A DNA stretch of 23,455 nucleotides from Gemmatimonadaceae bacterium (GCA_025451425.1 JANWKK010000065.1:1-23455), one strand, 5' to 3'; positions 1-8,343 are shown, counted from the first letter of the stretch. Notes: generated from the sequence alone by a model not told the origin. Numbers and translations are program-made.

Positions 1-674
1 ACGTTCGCGAGCTGCGTGAGCACGCGCTCGAGTGGAGTTGGGTCGCGACGTCGACTCTCGCGGAGAGGACGGAAGCGCATCTCGCTCTGATCGACGCAGT
101 GTGGCTCGCTCCCGGCAGTCCATACGCAAGCCTCGATGGCGCACTGGCCGCTGTGCGTCACGCGCGAACCACGGCTCTCCCAGTCCTCGGCGTCTGCGGT
201 GGATTTCAACACGCGATTCTCGAGTACGCGCGCAACGTCGCTGGTATGGAGGACGCCGATCATGCGGAGTCCAATCCCGGCGCGGCAACGCCGCTGATCG
301 CGCCGCTCGCGTGTTCCCTTGTCGGCAAATCGGCCCCCGTCTTTCTGGACCCGACGTGTCGAACTGCCTCGATTTACGGACGGTGGCGCGTCGTCGAACG
401 CTACCACTGCAGCTACGGGCTCAATCCGGCGTATCGGGCAAAGATCGAGAGTGCTGGTCTTCGCATCGTGGGGGAAGACGACCACGGTGACGCGCGCGTG
501 GTCGAGCTGAGCGGACATCCATTCTTCATCGCAACGCTGTTTCAGCCACAATTGGAATCCGCGCCGGGAGCCCCCGCTCCCCTCGTGCGCGCGCTGGTGG
601 ATGCGGCCATTTTCCATCGTGACCGCCGCGCGACGCCAAGCAGCTCCAGTGTCATTCCCGCGTCGTCGCGCTGA
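1..674 (+). CDS. CTP synthase C-terminal region-related protein (class I GATase-like), 5' truncated
   Basis: The reading frame is open from the left edge of the window, so the true start lies outside. The visible part resembles the glutamine amidotransferase half of CTP synthase without the synthetase half: a DAVWLAPGSPY segment near the oxyanion region, then the nucleophile elbow VLGVCGGFQH with the Cys in GxCxGxQ context at about 190-220. The C-terminal HPFFIATLFQPQ aligns with the CTP synthase motif that ends in FHPE, but the catalytic His and Glu are both replaced by Gln. Glutamine hydrolysis is therefore doubtful although the Cys is kept. It matches the family that databases name CTP synthase C-terminal region-related (seleno)protein; this copy has Cys, not Sec, at the nucleophile elbow. 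The reaction is unknown. A GNAT gene follows 28 bases downstream in the same direction, which suggests co-transcription. Confidence 0.8.
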   Translation, partial: VRELREHALEWSWVATSTLAERTEAHLALIDAVWLAPGSPYASLDGALAAVRHARTTALPVLGVCGGFQHAILEYARNVAGMEDADHAESNPGAATPLIAPLACSLVGKSAPVFLDPTCRTASIYGRWRVVERYHCSYGLNPAYRAKIESAGLRIVGEDDHGDARVVELSGHPFFIATLFQPQLESAPGAPAPLVRALVDAAIFHRDRRATPSSSSVIPASSR

Positions 675-702
675 ACACGCATAACGATTAGCGCCGCACC
701 TC

Positions 703-1218
703 GTGGAAGTCGTACGAACATATCTCGAGTTGAACAGTCCTGGCGCCCTGAAAGCCTCCGCGCCGCTGCCGCGGAGTGCGCGCGTCGTGCGCCGCGATCC
801 GTGTCCGGTTGCCGATTACCGGCGGCTGTACGAGGCAGTCGGCGCAGCGTGGCACTGGCGTGACCGTCTCGCGTGGGACGACGCCACGCTGGCCGCGCAC
901 GTCACGTCGCCGGACATCTTCATCTGGGAGCTACTCGTCAACGACGAGAGCGCGGGCTACTTCGAGCTGCGCCGTACCGGCGATGCCGAAATCGAGCTCG
1001 CCTACTTCGGCCTCGTACCGCGCTGCATCGGTCGCGGATTCGGCGGCGCGCTCCTCACGCGTGCGGTCGAGGAAGCATGGAAGTTGGGCGCGCGCCGCGT
1101 CTGGCTGCACACCTGCACCCTCGATTCGCCACATGCTCTGCCGAATTATCGCGCGCGTGGTTTTCGCGATTATCGCACCGAAAAGTACGATATGAATGTC
1201 GACTCGGCACCGGCGTAG
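703..1218 (+). CDS. GNAT family N-acetyltransferase
   Basis: This 171-residue protein has a single GNAT fold, the usual size for the family. Such enzymes transfer an acetyl group from acetyl-CoA to an amine on a small molecule or protein. The acetyl-CoA pyrophosphate-binding motif A is clear: AYFGLVPRCIGRGFGGALL, with the R-x-x-G-x-G/A pattern at about residues 106-117. It is followed by the helix AVEEAWKLGARRVWLHT and a terminal beta-strand pair NYRARGFRDYRTEKY typical of motif B. The GTG start is the only reasonable one in frame; no clear Shine-Dalgarno precedes it, so translation may depend on the upstream gene 28 bases away. The substrate cannot be predicted. The stop lies 3 bases from the stop of the convergent helicase gene. 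Confidence 0.85.
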   Translation: MEVVRTYLELNSPGALKASAPLPRSARVVRRDPCPVADYRRLYEAVGAAWHWRDRLAWDDATLAAHVTSPDIFIWELLVNDESAGYFELRRTGDAEIELAYFGLVPRCIGRGFGGALLTRAVEEAWKLGARRVWLHTCTLDSPHALPNYRARGFRDYRTEKYDMNVDSAPA

Positions 1219-1221
1219 CGC

Positions 1222-4062
1222 CTAACGCCAGCGCGGGCCGCGGCGACCGCGCGGGCCGCCGGGTCGTGGCTGCTCCTTCCGATCGTTCTCGACGTACGGA
1301 GTCCGCGGGGCGCCGCGCCGCTCCTGTTCGACTTGGTTCTCGTTAGGTGCCTGATCGGTCCTCTCTCCCTGCTGCGCTGTCCGCTCGCGGCGACCAGGGC
1401 GCTGCCGCCGCCGACGGGCGCCGTTTCGACCTTCTGTCTCGCCGCGTCCGCCTCGCTGCCGGCGCCGCCGCTCTCGACGTTCCTCGCGCCGCGTCTCCCA
1501 GTCGCGATTCATCGCCTCGAGCTCTTCATCCGTAAATGGCCGCTCGAGCTCTTCCTGCAGCGCGTCCAGCGTCGCCGCTCGCGCCGCGCCCCGCGCCCCG
1601 CGTGTGACGACGAAACGAAGTGGCCGGTCGAGCGTCGGAAGCTCGACCTCGGTCAACGTCCGAGCGAGCTTCTCCGGCAATCGCAGCCTCGCGACGCCGA
1701 TGTTCCCCTCTGGTTTTTCTTCGACGTCGTACTGAATCTCGACGTCGCGATCGCGCACCGAGACGTTATTGGGCAGCGCGGTGTACGTTGCGCGGATCTC
1801 GGCCGGCACGCGTTGCTCGAGATCGGATGCGAGATCGAGACTCGTATGTCGAAAGTCGGACATCGAGTTGACGTCGCGCAGCCGCGATTCGTACAGTAAC
1901 GCAAGCTCTTGTTGTCCCAGCTTGGGCGTCTTCCCGCCGGATCGACGCCACGTTTCGCGAACCTCGTCGATCAGAGGTTGATTGCGTTTCACTGCGGCGT
2001 GCCGCGCTTCGCCGCGCGCCAATGCCTCCGCGATCAGTCGCCGCGACTCGTCGCGGAGCTCGCTCGGAAATTCGTCGATCGATTCCAACTCGCGGCCCAA
2101 GTCGAAGCCGAAGTATTCGACGCGACGCTTGAGTGCCAACGGCGATCGCTTGCGTTCCGGCTCGAACACGAGCTCCGGCTTGCTGGAGCGGGCATAACGA
2201 CGCACGACATCCATCGGAATCTGCGTGCCCTCGATCGACGCGCGCGGAATGCCGAGCTTGTCCGCGAAGTAGCGTATCTCGCCGGTAATGGCGCCCCAGC
2301 TGCCGCAGACACTCGTCTTCGACACACGTGCTTCCTCGCCCACGACCGTCTCCTCGTCGATCACGAGATCGAACGGCATGTACTCGGCAAGGAGTTGCTG
2401 GAACGCGCGAAGCTCCTGTTCGCCCGCGTTAGGCATCGTCGCCGGCAGCGGCATCCCCACGGCGCGATACACGCTCGCCATTCCCAGGGCCGCATCCTCC
2501 ATTGATTTAACGAGCACGCCACGCTGCGTCGCCCACTCGTCGATTCCACGCTCATCGAACAGATGTCGAGGCAGTCCGTACACCTCGCCGAGATATCCGG
2601 CGCTCCCGAATGCCTCGGCGTACAGATTGTACGCCGTCAGGTGGTCGCTCCCCGGAATGATCGTTCCGCCGAGATCGCGCTCCTCGCGCGTCATCCGGTG
2701 CAGCGACTCGATCGCGCTCATCACCGCGAGGAACGGCAGCAATGCGTCGTCCGCAAGCACGAGCAGCTCAGCCCAGGCCCGCTCCACCGGCATCGCCTCG
2801 ACCTTGCGTCCGTACACAGTGAGCCGGCCGTTCTCGACGATCCCTCGACGCTCGAGCATGCTGAGCGCCTGACGATAGGCCTGCCTATCAAGCGGAATGG
2901 GCAGCTCGAGCTCGTCGGCGCGCACGCCTAACGCCGCGCACGTGATCGCGACGCGCTCGGAGTCGCCGCCTAATTGAAATTCGGGAGCGGTTGGCCGAAG
3001 TTGGTTGAATTGGATGTCGCGATCGGTGAGTATAAAAACACGCCCTCCCTCCACGCGGCCGTGCACGCGCCCGGCCATCTGCAGTATTTCGTTCGCGCCG
3101 AGGTGCTCCTGCGTCAACACGTTCCGTCCGCGGTTGACCTCGTTGAAGAAGCGCACGTCGTCGATCACGACCGTGTCGAGGCCGCGCACGTTCAACGCGC
3201 TCTGGCCGGCCGCCGTCATTGCCAGGAAATACGGCTTGCGTTCGCCGCCCTCGAGAAAGGGCCGAATGATCCGAATCGGCTCACCGCCGTGGTAATACGC
3301 CGTATTCACGCGCGGTGCGTTCATTTGCACGTGCTCCGCCGCTGCCTCGACGCCCCGCCGCGTGGGAACGAACATCGCGATGCCACGCTTCTGACTGACA
3401 ACCTGCTGCAGGAACTTGTTATCGAGAAACTCGAGCGGCTCCTTATCCATCACACGCACAGCCGCTGCCTTCCGAGCATCGAAGTCCACAACCTCGAGGA
3501 CGTCGGCCGAGCTCAGATACTGACGATAAAATGTCGGATCGACCGTCGCCGACAACCACACAAACCGGCAGCCGACGCGCTTGCCTAACGCGAGACAGAG
3601 CTCCAGCTCCGCCGACGTCTGGTGAATCTCATCGACCACCAGCGTGTCGGTGATGAGGATGTCACCGTCCTCGAACCAGCGTCGCGCGATCCCCGTGGTT
3701 ACGATGATGACGTTCCACGTTGGCGTGTCGGGCGTCGCTTCCCGCTCACGGTTCACGACGCCGACTCTGAGATGCGTCGTATGCAGGATCTCTTCGGCTA
3801 TGGGCCGAATGCCGAGTGTCTTGCCTGTCCCGGTGCCGGCGATAATACCGAAGCCTTTGCTGCCGCGCGCAAGCTCACGGACGCGTTCTCCATGGTGTAT
3901 CTCGAGAAACGTTTCGATGTGCAGGCCCATCGCCAGCTCGATCGTCTCGCATGCCGCCCGTGTCGGTGCGATCACGATCACACGCCCCGATGCGGGCTCC
4001 GACTTGACGAAGGCATCGTGGTCGAGCGGAAGCCCGTACCGATCCTGTATGGAGCGCGTCAC
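1222..4062 (-). CDS. DEAH-box (HrpA/HrpB-like) RNA helicase with Arg-rich C-terminal tail
   Basis: This is a 946-residue SF2 helicase, expected to use ATP to remodel RNA or RNP. Walker A is AGTGTGKT (75-82), motif II is DEIH (144-147) and motif III is SAT (171-173). Motif VI is QMAGRVHGR (328-336), a departure from the canonical QRxGRxGR in which the first Arg is Met. A helicase-associated (HA2-like) segment with a typical LTVYGRKVEAMPVE stretch follows at about 390-450. The last ~110 residues are extremely rich in Arg, Gly, Glu and Gln and probably disordered, consistent with RNA binding. Residues before Walker A contain an extra VIVIAPTRAACE segment not usual in HrpA. The GTG start has no strong ribosome-binding site, so the N-terminus is tentative. 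The gene lies downstream of a terminator (4098-4124), so it is probably a separate transcription unit. HrpB-type is an alternative subfamily. Confidence 0.85.
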   Translation of the reverse strand: MTRSIQDRYGLPLDHDAFVKSEPASGRVIVIAPTRAACETIELAMGLHIETFLEIHHGERVRELARGSKGFGIIAGTGTGKTLGIRPIAEEILHTTHLRVGVVNREREATPDTPTWNVIIVTTGIARRWFEDGDILITDTLVVDEIHQTSAELELCLALGKRVGCRFVWLSATVDPTFYRQYLSSADVLEVVDFDARKAAAVRVMDKEPLEFLDNKFLQQVVSQKRGIAMFVPTRRGVEAAAEHVQMNAPRVNTAYYHGGEPIRIIRPFLEGGERKPYFLAMTAAGQSALNVRGLDTVVIDDVRFFNEVNRGRNVLTQEHLGANEILQMAGRVHGRVEGGRVFILTDRDIQFNQLRPTAPEFQLGGDSERVAITCAALGVRADELELPIPLDRQAYRQALSMLERRGIVENGRLTVYGRKVEAMPVERAWAELLVLADDALLPFLAVMSAIESLHRMTREERDLGGTIIPGSDHLTAYNLYAEAFGSAGYLGEVYGLPRHLFDERGIDEWATQRGVLVKSMEDAALGMASVYRAVGMPLPATMPNAGEQELRAFQQLLAEYMPFDLVIDEETVVGEEARVSKTSVCGSWGAITGEIRYFADKLGIPRASIEGTQIPMDVVRRYARSSKPELVFEPERKRSPLALKRRVEYFGFDLGRELESIDEFPSELRDESRRLIAEALARGEARHAAVKRNQPLIDEVRETWRRSGGKTPKLGQQELALLYESRLRDVNSMSDFRHTSLDLASDLEQRVPAEIRATYTALPNNVSVRDRDVEIQYDVEEKPEGNIGVARLRLPEKLARTLTEVELPTLDRPLRFVVTRGARGAARAATLDALQEELERPFTDEELEAMNRDWETRREERRERRRRQRGGRGETEGRNGARRRRQRPGRRERTAQQGERTDQAPNENQVEQERRGAPRTPYVENDRKEQPRPGGPRGRRGPRWR

Positions 4063-4097
4063 GGTGGCGGAAGGTGCAAGGTCGGCGCCGAAATGAA

Positions 4098-4124
4098 AAG
4101 CCCGCTCATCTCTCGAGCGGGCTT
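4098..4124 (-). terminator. Rho-independent terminator after the small secreted protein gene
   Basis: A perfect 10-bp inverted repeat, AAGCCCGCTC / GAGCGGGCTT, has a 7-base loop. On the minus strand it is followed by CTTTTCATTTC, a T-rich tract. It sits 5 bases past the stop of the 4130-4468 gene and 36 bases before the helicase start, so it separates the two. Confidence 0.85.
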
Positions 4125-4129
4125 CACAC

Positions 4130-4468
4130 TTACGGTCGTCGCGGCGGTGGCGACGGAGGCTGCGTGAAATTCTTCACGAAAGGCGGCGGGCTCTTTTTCT
4201 TGTCGCCCTTGTCATCTTTCTTCGCATAGTCGTCGCCAAAAATCACGCGACCATTCTGCGGCTTGTTCTTTACCGCGCTCGCGCAATCCGTCGGCGCAGG
4301 CTGCTGGCCGGCAGGTACGTCATCCAACCAAATCCGGCACATGCCGGCCGGCGGCCGACTCTCTGCCGGTATCGTGGGAGGCTTTCGGTCGCGCTGCTGC
4401 GCACTCGCCCCATGCGGTGCGAGCGCCGCTGCGCACAAGAAAGCCAGAATCATCGTGAGCTGCTTCAT
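4130..4468 (-). CDS. Small secreted protein of unknown function, Pro/Lys-rich
   Basis: This 112-residue protein starts with a classic signal peptide (MKQLTMILAFLCAAALAPHGASA, cleavage predicted after ASA-Q near residue 23). The mature part contains the compact PAGMCRIWLDDVPAGQQPAP and TDCASAV segments with two Cys residues that could form a disulfide, then a charged Asp/Lys-rich linker and a polyproline end (SPPPRRP). Similar Gly-Met-Cys-Arg-Ile/Val-Trp cores occur in short hypothetical secreted proteins of other bacteria; I know of no assigned function. The start is well supported by a GGAGGAT Shine-Dalgarno 3 bases upstream of the ATG. A strong terminator follows the stop. It follows the SelW-like gene by about 200 bases and probably has its own promoter there, though none is convincing. 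Confidence 0.75.
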   Translation of the reverse strand: MKQLTMILAFLCAAALAPHGASAQQRDRKPPTIPAESRPPAGMCRIWLDDVPAGQQPAPTDCASAVKNKPQNGRVIFGDDYAKKDDKGDKKKSPPPFVKNFTQPPSPPPRRP

Positions 4469-4670
4469 CTATCCTCCGATCGGCGCCGGACTCGGCGCCC
4501 ACCGTCACTCGAGCAGGGCTAATGCCATGAGACCGCGAGTGGCCATACCTCGTAAAGTCTTGCTAATCATACACTTGACATTTTACCCGGTTCCAACCTT
4601 ACAGGAACCTGTCCGTAGCGCTGGAATTAGCTGTAGCTGCAACGGGACTGCCTTCCCCGGGACGGCGCCC

Positions 4671-4889
4671 TCAGCCTTTCAAGAGCTTCAGCACCTCACC
4701 CGGCTGGACATGCCGACCAGCCTTCGACTTTTCGAAGATCGGAGCTCCATCCCGAATCACCTCGAACCTCCCGCCTCGCGAAGGGATCAACTTCACCTCT
4801 TCGCTCGGAAATGCCTGACGAATCTCGGCCGCCAAACTGACGGCGCGTGGTTCGTAGTTTCAAACGGTGCAGTATTCGATCGTGATCAT
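4671..4889 (-). CDS. SelW/Rdx-like selenoprotein (CxxU) with in-frame TGA as selenocysteine
   Basis: Reading from ATG 4887-4889 gives a 72-residue protein if TGA at 4860-4862 (codon 10) is selenocysteine. The N-terminus is MITIEYCTVU, i.e. a beta-strand followed by CxxU, the redox motif of the SelT/SelW/SelH (Rdx) thioredoxin-like family. After the TGA the frame stays open for 62 codons and encodes typical Rdx elements: helix AAEIRQAFPSEEVKLIPSRG, strand GGRFEVIRDGAPIFEK, then GRHVQPGEVLKLLKG and a real TGA stop. Family members are usually 70-100 residues and redox-active; the substrate is generally unknown. A hairpin fitting a bacterial SECIS follows the TGA (4818-4855). The start lies 28 bases past the stop of the M14 peptidase, suggesting a shared transcript; the ribosome-binding site is weak. 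Alternatives are a Cys-to-stop nonsense mutation or a sequencing error, but placing the TGA exactly at the Sec position makes these less likely. Confidence 0.78.
4818..4855 (-). promoter_or_regulatory. Putative bacterial SECIS element
   Basis: Counting the U of the UGA as 1, nucleotides 8-12 (ACGAA) pair perfectly with 41-45 (UUCGU). Above an internal loop, 18-21 (CGCC) pair with 30-33 (GGCG), leaving the apical loop GUCAGUUU, which starts with G 18 nucleotides after the UGA. A shifted upper stem GCCG/CGGC is also possible. Bacterial SECIS elements place a short apical loop with an early G about 16-37 nucleotides past the UGA, so position and loop fit. Folded by eye only. Confidence 0.5.
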
Positions 4890-4917
4890 CAGAGACTATT
4901 CGATTCGAGTTGCGGAT

Positions 4918-7911
4918 TTACTCGTGCTTCTGCCCACCGTCCGTCGCAACTCGCGTTGGACGCTCGTTGACGTCGAGTGCGTTCCAGTTTGCGAGCGCGT
5001 TCAGCACCATCGCGTAGCTGCCCTGTGTTTCGTAGCGCCACATCGGCCGGATACCGAACAATATCACATGACCTTGTCCGAGCGGCGCGTCAACCACCGC
5101 CGCCCGACCGGCCATTTCGCTTCCGTTATCGAGCAAACCGGACACCAAGAGCGAATCGACGTTCTGGTCAAAGCGCAGAATCACGCGGGGCCGCATCGCC
5201 GCCGTCTGCTTTGCGATCGACGGATCAGGACGGTTCTGCGCAACGGACATCGACCGCTCGTCGTCGCCGCCGGCGCTGCCTCCTCCTTCTCCCCCACCGC
5301 GGCCGGATGCAACAGCGAGCAAGGGCGCGCTATTGAAATACACGGGAATTGAGCCGCGCTCGTAGCCGTACAGAATCGGGCTCGAGCGAGTAACGGCTTC
5401 TGCGCGGAAGATCGCGCCGCGAGCTAGAAGCCTTTGCGTCGTGACAACGCTCACGCCCGACGTTAGGCCGAAGTCGATCGGCAGCCGGCTTGTGTTGCCT
5501 TCGACGAGCAGCAAGCCGCCGCGTTCGACGAATCGCCGCAAAGCCGCGAGTCCCTCGAGGCCAAGCTCGGGACGAATGTCATCTGTCGAGTCGATCTTGC
5601 CGAGGCTCGGCGTCAGCGCACTGGCCTTCCACGGAACTGCCGGACCCACAAGCGGACGCCCATTCACCATCGCCGTCGTCGGGCCGCTGACGTGTGGGAA
5701 CAAAACAACGTCGAAGCGATCGAGCAGCCCGGGCTCCTTCAACCGTTGCGTCGACATGTAGGTGAACGGCACGCCCATCTCCTCCAGCGCATGACGCACC
5801 CAGCCCTCGTTCTGCGTCTCGATCCACGTATGAACGAACGCAATTCTTGGCACCTGCACGACGTGCGATCGTACGTTAGGCGCGGCCGCGACGGCCGTCG
5901 CCTTCATTCCGAGCTGCGTCACGGCGTCGCGCACCGGCGCAGCGTCGTCGACGAGATAGGTGCCGGCCGGATACGTCGTTCCAGAGACGATGAACGAACT
6001 ATCCGCAACGCTCACTTTGGTCGCACCAAGCTTCCATGGTAGAACCGCGGAGCGCCAGTCGCCGGAGTGCGCAACGATCAGTGCGCTGCCCGTACCGGCG
6101 ACAGTCCCCGCAACGCGTGCGTCCGTCTTGAGCAGCGTCATCGGCTTCGTGAGGACGCTCGAATCAGCGATCGTGTACACGGTCACGTGCCGCAGCGCAT
6201 CGAGCGACCATCCGGTATCGTCGTAAGGCGACGGGTCGTCTGGTCGGAACTTCTGGATCGCGAGCACCGTGCGAATGAGCGCGGTGTAGGGTTGGTCCAT
6301 GCGCACGATCCAATCGCCCGTGCTGACGTTCACGGTGTGCCCTGGGCGACTGCTATCCGCTTGCGCCGCGCTCGAGTCCGCGCCGCCTCGACCACCGCGG
6401 CCACCACGACCACCGCCGGCTGCCGCACCAGCGGCCGGACCGGCGCCGCCGGCCACCATACCCCGCTCGATCACGGGCGGCATGTCATGCGTCGTGAATG
6501 CTGCCGACGCGACATGAACCTCGCTTCCCACCTTTCGGAAATAGTCGACAAGATCAGCTGCCTCCGCCGCGTGCCGCTGATCGTGCGGTATGACGAACGC
6601 GTACGGCGCGGACGTCTTCCCACGCTCGACCATGCGCGTCGCCTTCAGCGCGAAGTTCTCGACGAACGTCTCACGATTGTCCGCTACGAACTTGAGCGCG
6701 ATCAGTACCCCCGACTGCTGATAGTTGATGTTGCTGCGGATGCACCACTTGATGCCGTTCACCGGCGGGTTCGGCCGATACCACTCCTTCGAGGTTGCCG
6801 AACCCGGAAGGTTCACGATCTGACAATCGGCACCGCCCGATGTATATGTCTCGTAGAACTTCCCCATCGAGTTTCGGAACTGCGCAATGCCGAGCATGTA
6901 GTTAGGCGCCCAGCCGTCGTAGAAGCCGTGCGTCCACACGCCGGGCAGACCGCGCTTCGTGAGCTCGTTGATCTCCTGGTACGCCAGTGTGTGCCACTCG
7001 CCAACGGTGATCGGATCGAACTCGTCGTTGTAGGGGCCGGTTCCCGTGCTCGTGTAGAGAATCGGCACCGACTCGTGCAGGTCGTGCATGATCGTCGGCC
7101 GCCAAAACAGGAAGCCGCTGTTCATGTTCTGGGTGAGCTTGATGCTCATCATCAGCCCATCGCGGTTGTTGTCGTGCGCGATGTACTTCCCCCAGTACAC
7201 GGTCGGTATGCCGCCACGGCCGAGTTTGAGCTGCTTCTCTTCGTCGATGATGTCGACGATCCGGTTCCGACCGTCGACTTCGGTCGCGGGCGTGATCAGC
7301 GTGATGACGTTGTTTCGAATCTTCTGAACGAACGGGGTCTCCTCGACCGCGAGACGGTAAAGCAACTCCATCAGCATCTCGGGGCTGCCGGTCTCGGGGG
7401 CATGAATGGTTCCCGTAAGCCAATAAATGGGCTTCGCCTCGCGAATCAGCCGCGCGCGCTCCCCATCTGACTGCCCGCGTGGATCGGCGAGCCGGGCTGC
7501 CATCCCGCGATACTCATCGAGTCGCTTTATCGTGTTCTCATCAGCGACGGCGGCAATGATCATCTCGCGCCCTTCCTCGCTCATGCCCAGCGAGAAGATC
7601 TTGACACGCGGCGATGCGGCGGCGACAGCGCGGAAGTATTTGTTGATCTCTTCCGTTCGCGACAACTTGCCGATCGTGCCCGGCACGTAGCCGAGCACTT
7701 TCAGTGGCGTCGGTACGGTCGATGAGGCAGGAAGATGATCGACGAGCTCCGTCGTGAACTTCCACTTCGGGTCCGCCGGTGTGAGCTCGCGAATCTTCGC
7801 TGTATATGCAGCGTCGTTGGCCTGTTGCGCGGAGAGCGGCGCGATGCCTGGGGTGATCGCCGTAGCGAGCGCCATGAGCGAAACCGTGCGCCATCGCCGG
7901 AGGATGACCAT
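4918..7911 (-). CDS. Secreted M14 family zinc carboxypeptidase with C-terminal GATase-like domain
   Basis: This is a ~997-residue exported metallopeptidase. The ATG at 7909-7911 is preferred: AGGA lies upstream at good spacing, and it yields a clean signal peptide (MVILRRWRTVSLMALATAITPGIAPLSA). An in-frame GTG at 7944 has no ribosome-binding site. The M14 zinc motif is visible as GTIHAPETGSPEM (His and Glu in HxxE, about residues 170 and 173), with a later HDLHES segment supplying the third zinc ligand and NNRDG as a plausible substrate-carboxylate site. After a Gly/Ala/Arg-rich linker (about residues 490-515) comes a Rossmann/GATase1-like region containing FDVVLFPHVSG and LRRFVERGGLLLVEGN, common in large M14 proteins of this type. 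A second Gly-rich insert lies near residue 895. It probably degrades extracellular peptides. The SelW-like gene follows directly. Confidence 0.88.
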   Translation of the reverse strand: MVILRRWRTVSLMALATAITPGIAPLSAQQANDAAYTAKIRELTPADPKWKFTTELVDHLPASSTVPTPLKVLGYVPGTIGKLSRTEEINKYFRAVAAASPRVKIFSLGMSEEGREMIIAAVADENTIKRLDEYRGMAARLADPRGQSDGERARLIREAKPIYWLTGTIHAPETGSPEMLMELLYRLAVEETPFVQKIRNNVITLITPATEVDGRNRIVDIIDEEKQLKLGRGGIPTVYWGKYIAHDNNRDGLMMSIKLTQNMNSGFLFWRPTIMHDLHESVPILYTSTGTGPYNDEFDPITVGEWHTLAYQEINELTKRGLPGVWTHGFYDGWAPNYMLGIAQFRNSMGKFYETYTSGGADCQIVNLPGSATSKEWYRPNPPVNGIKWCIRSNINYQQSGVLIALKFVADNRETFVENFALKATRMVERGKTSAPYAFVIPHDQRHAAEAADLVDYFRKVGSEVHVASAAFTTHDMPPVIERGMVAGGAGPAAGAAAGGGRGGRGGRGGADSSAAQADSSRPGHTVNVSTGDWIVRMDQPYTALIRTVLAIQKFRPDDPSPYDDTGWSLDALRHVTVYTIADSSVLTKPMTLLKTDARVAGTVAGTGSALIVAHSGDWRSAVLPWKLGATKVSVADSSFIVSGTTYPAGTYLVDDAAPVRDAVTQLGMKATAVAAAPNVRSHVVQVPRIAFVHTWIETQNEGWVRHALEEMGVPFTYMSTQRLKEPGLLDRFDVVLFPHVSGPTTAMVNGRPLVGPAVPWKASALTPSLGKIDSTDDIRPELGLEGLAALRRFVERGGLLLVEGNTSRLPIDFGLTSGVSVVTTQRLLARGAIFRAEAVTRSSPILYGYERGSIPVYFNSAPLLAVASGRGGGEGGGSAGGDDERSMSVAQNRPDPSIAKQTAAMRPRVILRFDQNVDSLLVSGLLDNGSEMAGRAAVVDAPLGQGHVILFGIRPMWRYETQGSYAMVLNALANWNALDVNERPTRVATDGGQKHE

Positions 7912-7975
7912 GCTGAGTCCTGTTTGCGGTGAGGAAGACGACACTAGACGTTGAGTGAGTTGGTGGCAAGGCAGT

Positions 7976-8004
7976 TGTCATCCTTCGCTTCACTCGGGAT
8001 GACA
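7976..8004. repeat. REP-like inverted repeat (TGTCATCC...GGATGACA)
   Basis: An 8-bp perfect inverted repeat with a 13-base loop, TTCGCTTCACTCG, lies between the minus-strand lipoprotein and the peptidase. Its core (ATCCTTCGCT..CTC.GGATGACA) recurs at 17911-17936, which marks it as a dispersed family of short extragenic palindromes. It lies 7 bases past the lipoprotein stop and may also act as a transcription end. Confidence 0.7.
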
Positions 8005-8011
8005 GGCTGGG

Positions 8012-8245
8012 TCAGCGCGCTATTGGCATGTTCGCGAGCGACGCGAGTCTGGTGATGAGGGTGTCCTGCCGGGCAACGACGCCGCGGAGTGAGTCGACCT
8101 GACCCTGTAGTGTGGCGTAGTCCTGCCGCAGCGCGCTTACCTCCGTGCCGACCTGCATCATCGCCTCGGCGATGTTCGCTTCCGCGCGCGGATCACGACA
8201 GGAGGCGAGAAGGATTGTCGAGAGCAGCAGGAAGAGTCGTCGCAT
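8012..8245 (-). CDS. Small coiled-coil lipoprotein
   Basis: With ATG 8243-8245 this is a 77-residue lipoprotein: MRRLFLLLSTILLASC contains the lipobox LASC (Cys at residue 16), after which the Cys would be lipidated. The remaining ~60 residues form an uninterrupted amphipathic helix with heptad spacing (EVSALRQDYATLQGQVDSLR), i.e. a short coiled coil like Lpp-type or spacer lipoproteins. An upstream GTG at 8377 would add 44 residues that look like non-coding translation and would bury the signal peptide, so it is rejected. No strong Shine-Dalgarno is visible. The gene is divergent from the pilin-like gene, about 100 bases apart. No specific function can be assigned. Confidence 0.7.
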   Translation of the reverse strand: MRRLFLLLSTILLASCRDPRAEANIAEAMMQVGTEVSALRQDYATLQGQVDSLRGVVARQDTLITRLASLANMPIAR

Positions 8246-8343
8246 AGTGAAATGTCTACGAGGGAGTTTCGGCCGAGGCGAAAGGCTCCAGACTGCGTCG
8301 TCCGGATGCACGCGACGAGCGAGCGGAGACGTAGTGTGGGCGC

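Noticed and set aside
4566..4596. Possible sigma-70 promoter on the minus strand (TTGGAA ... TATGAT) for the small secreted protein
   Set aside because: The spacer is 19 bases and the -35 match is weak; not enough to list as a feature.
4575..4604. TTGACA on the plus strand
   Set aside because: No acceptable -10 at 16-18 bases and no plus-strand gene downstream.
4589..4609. Inverted repeat GGTTCC / GGAACC with 9-base loop after the SelW-like gene
   Set aside because: Short stem and no T tract in either direction; could be chance.
6067..7470. 467-codon plus-strand open frame opposite the M14 peptidase
   Set aside because: Shadow frame of a GC-rich gene; the product has no domain and is Arg/His-rich, while the opposite strand encodes a clear peptidase.
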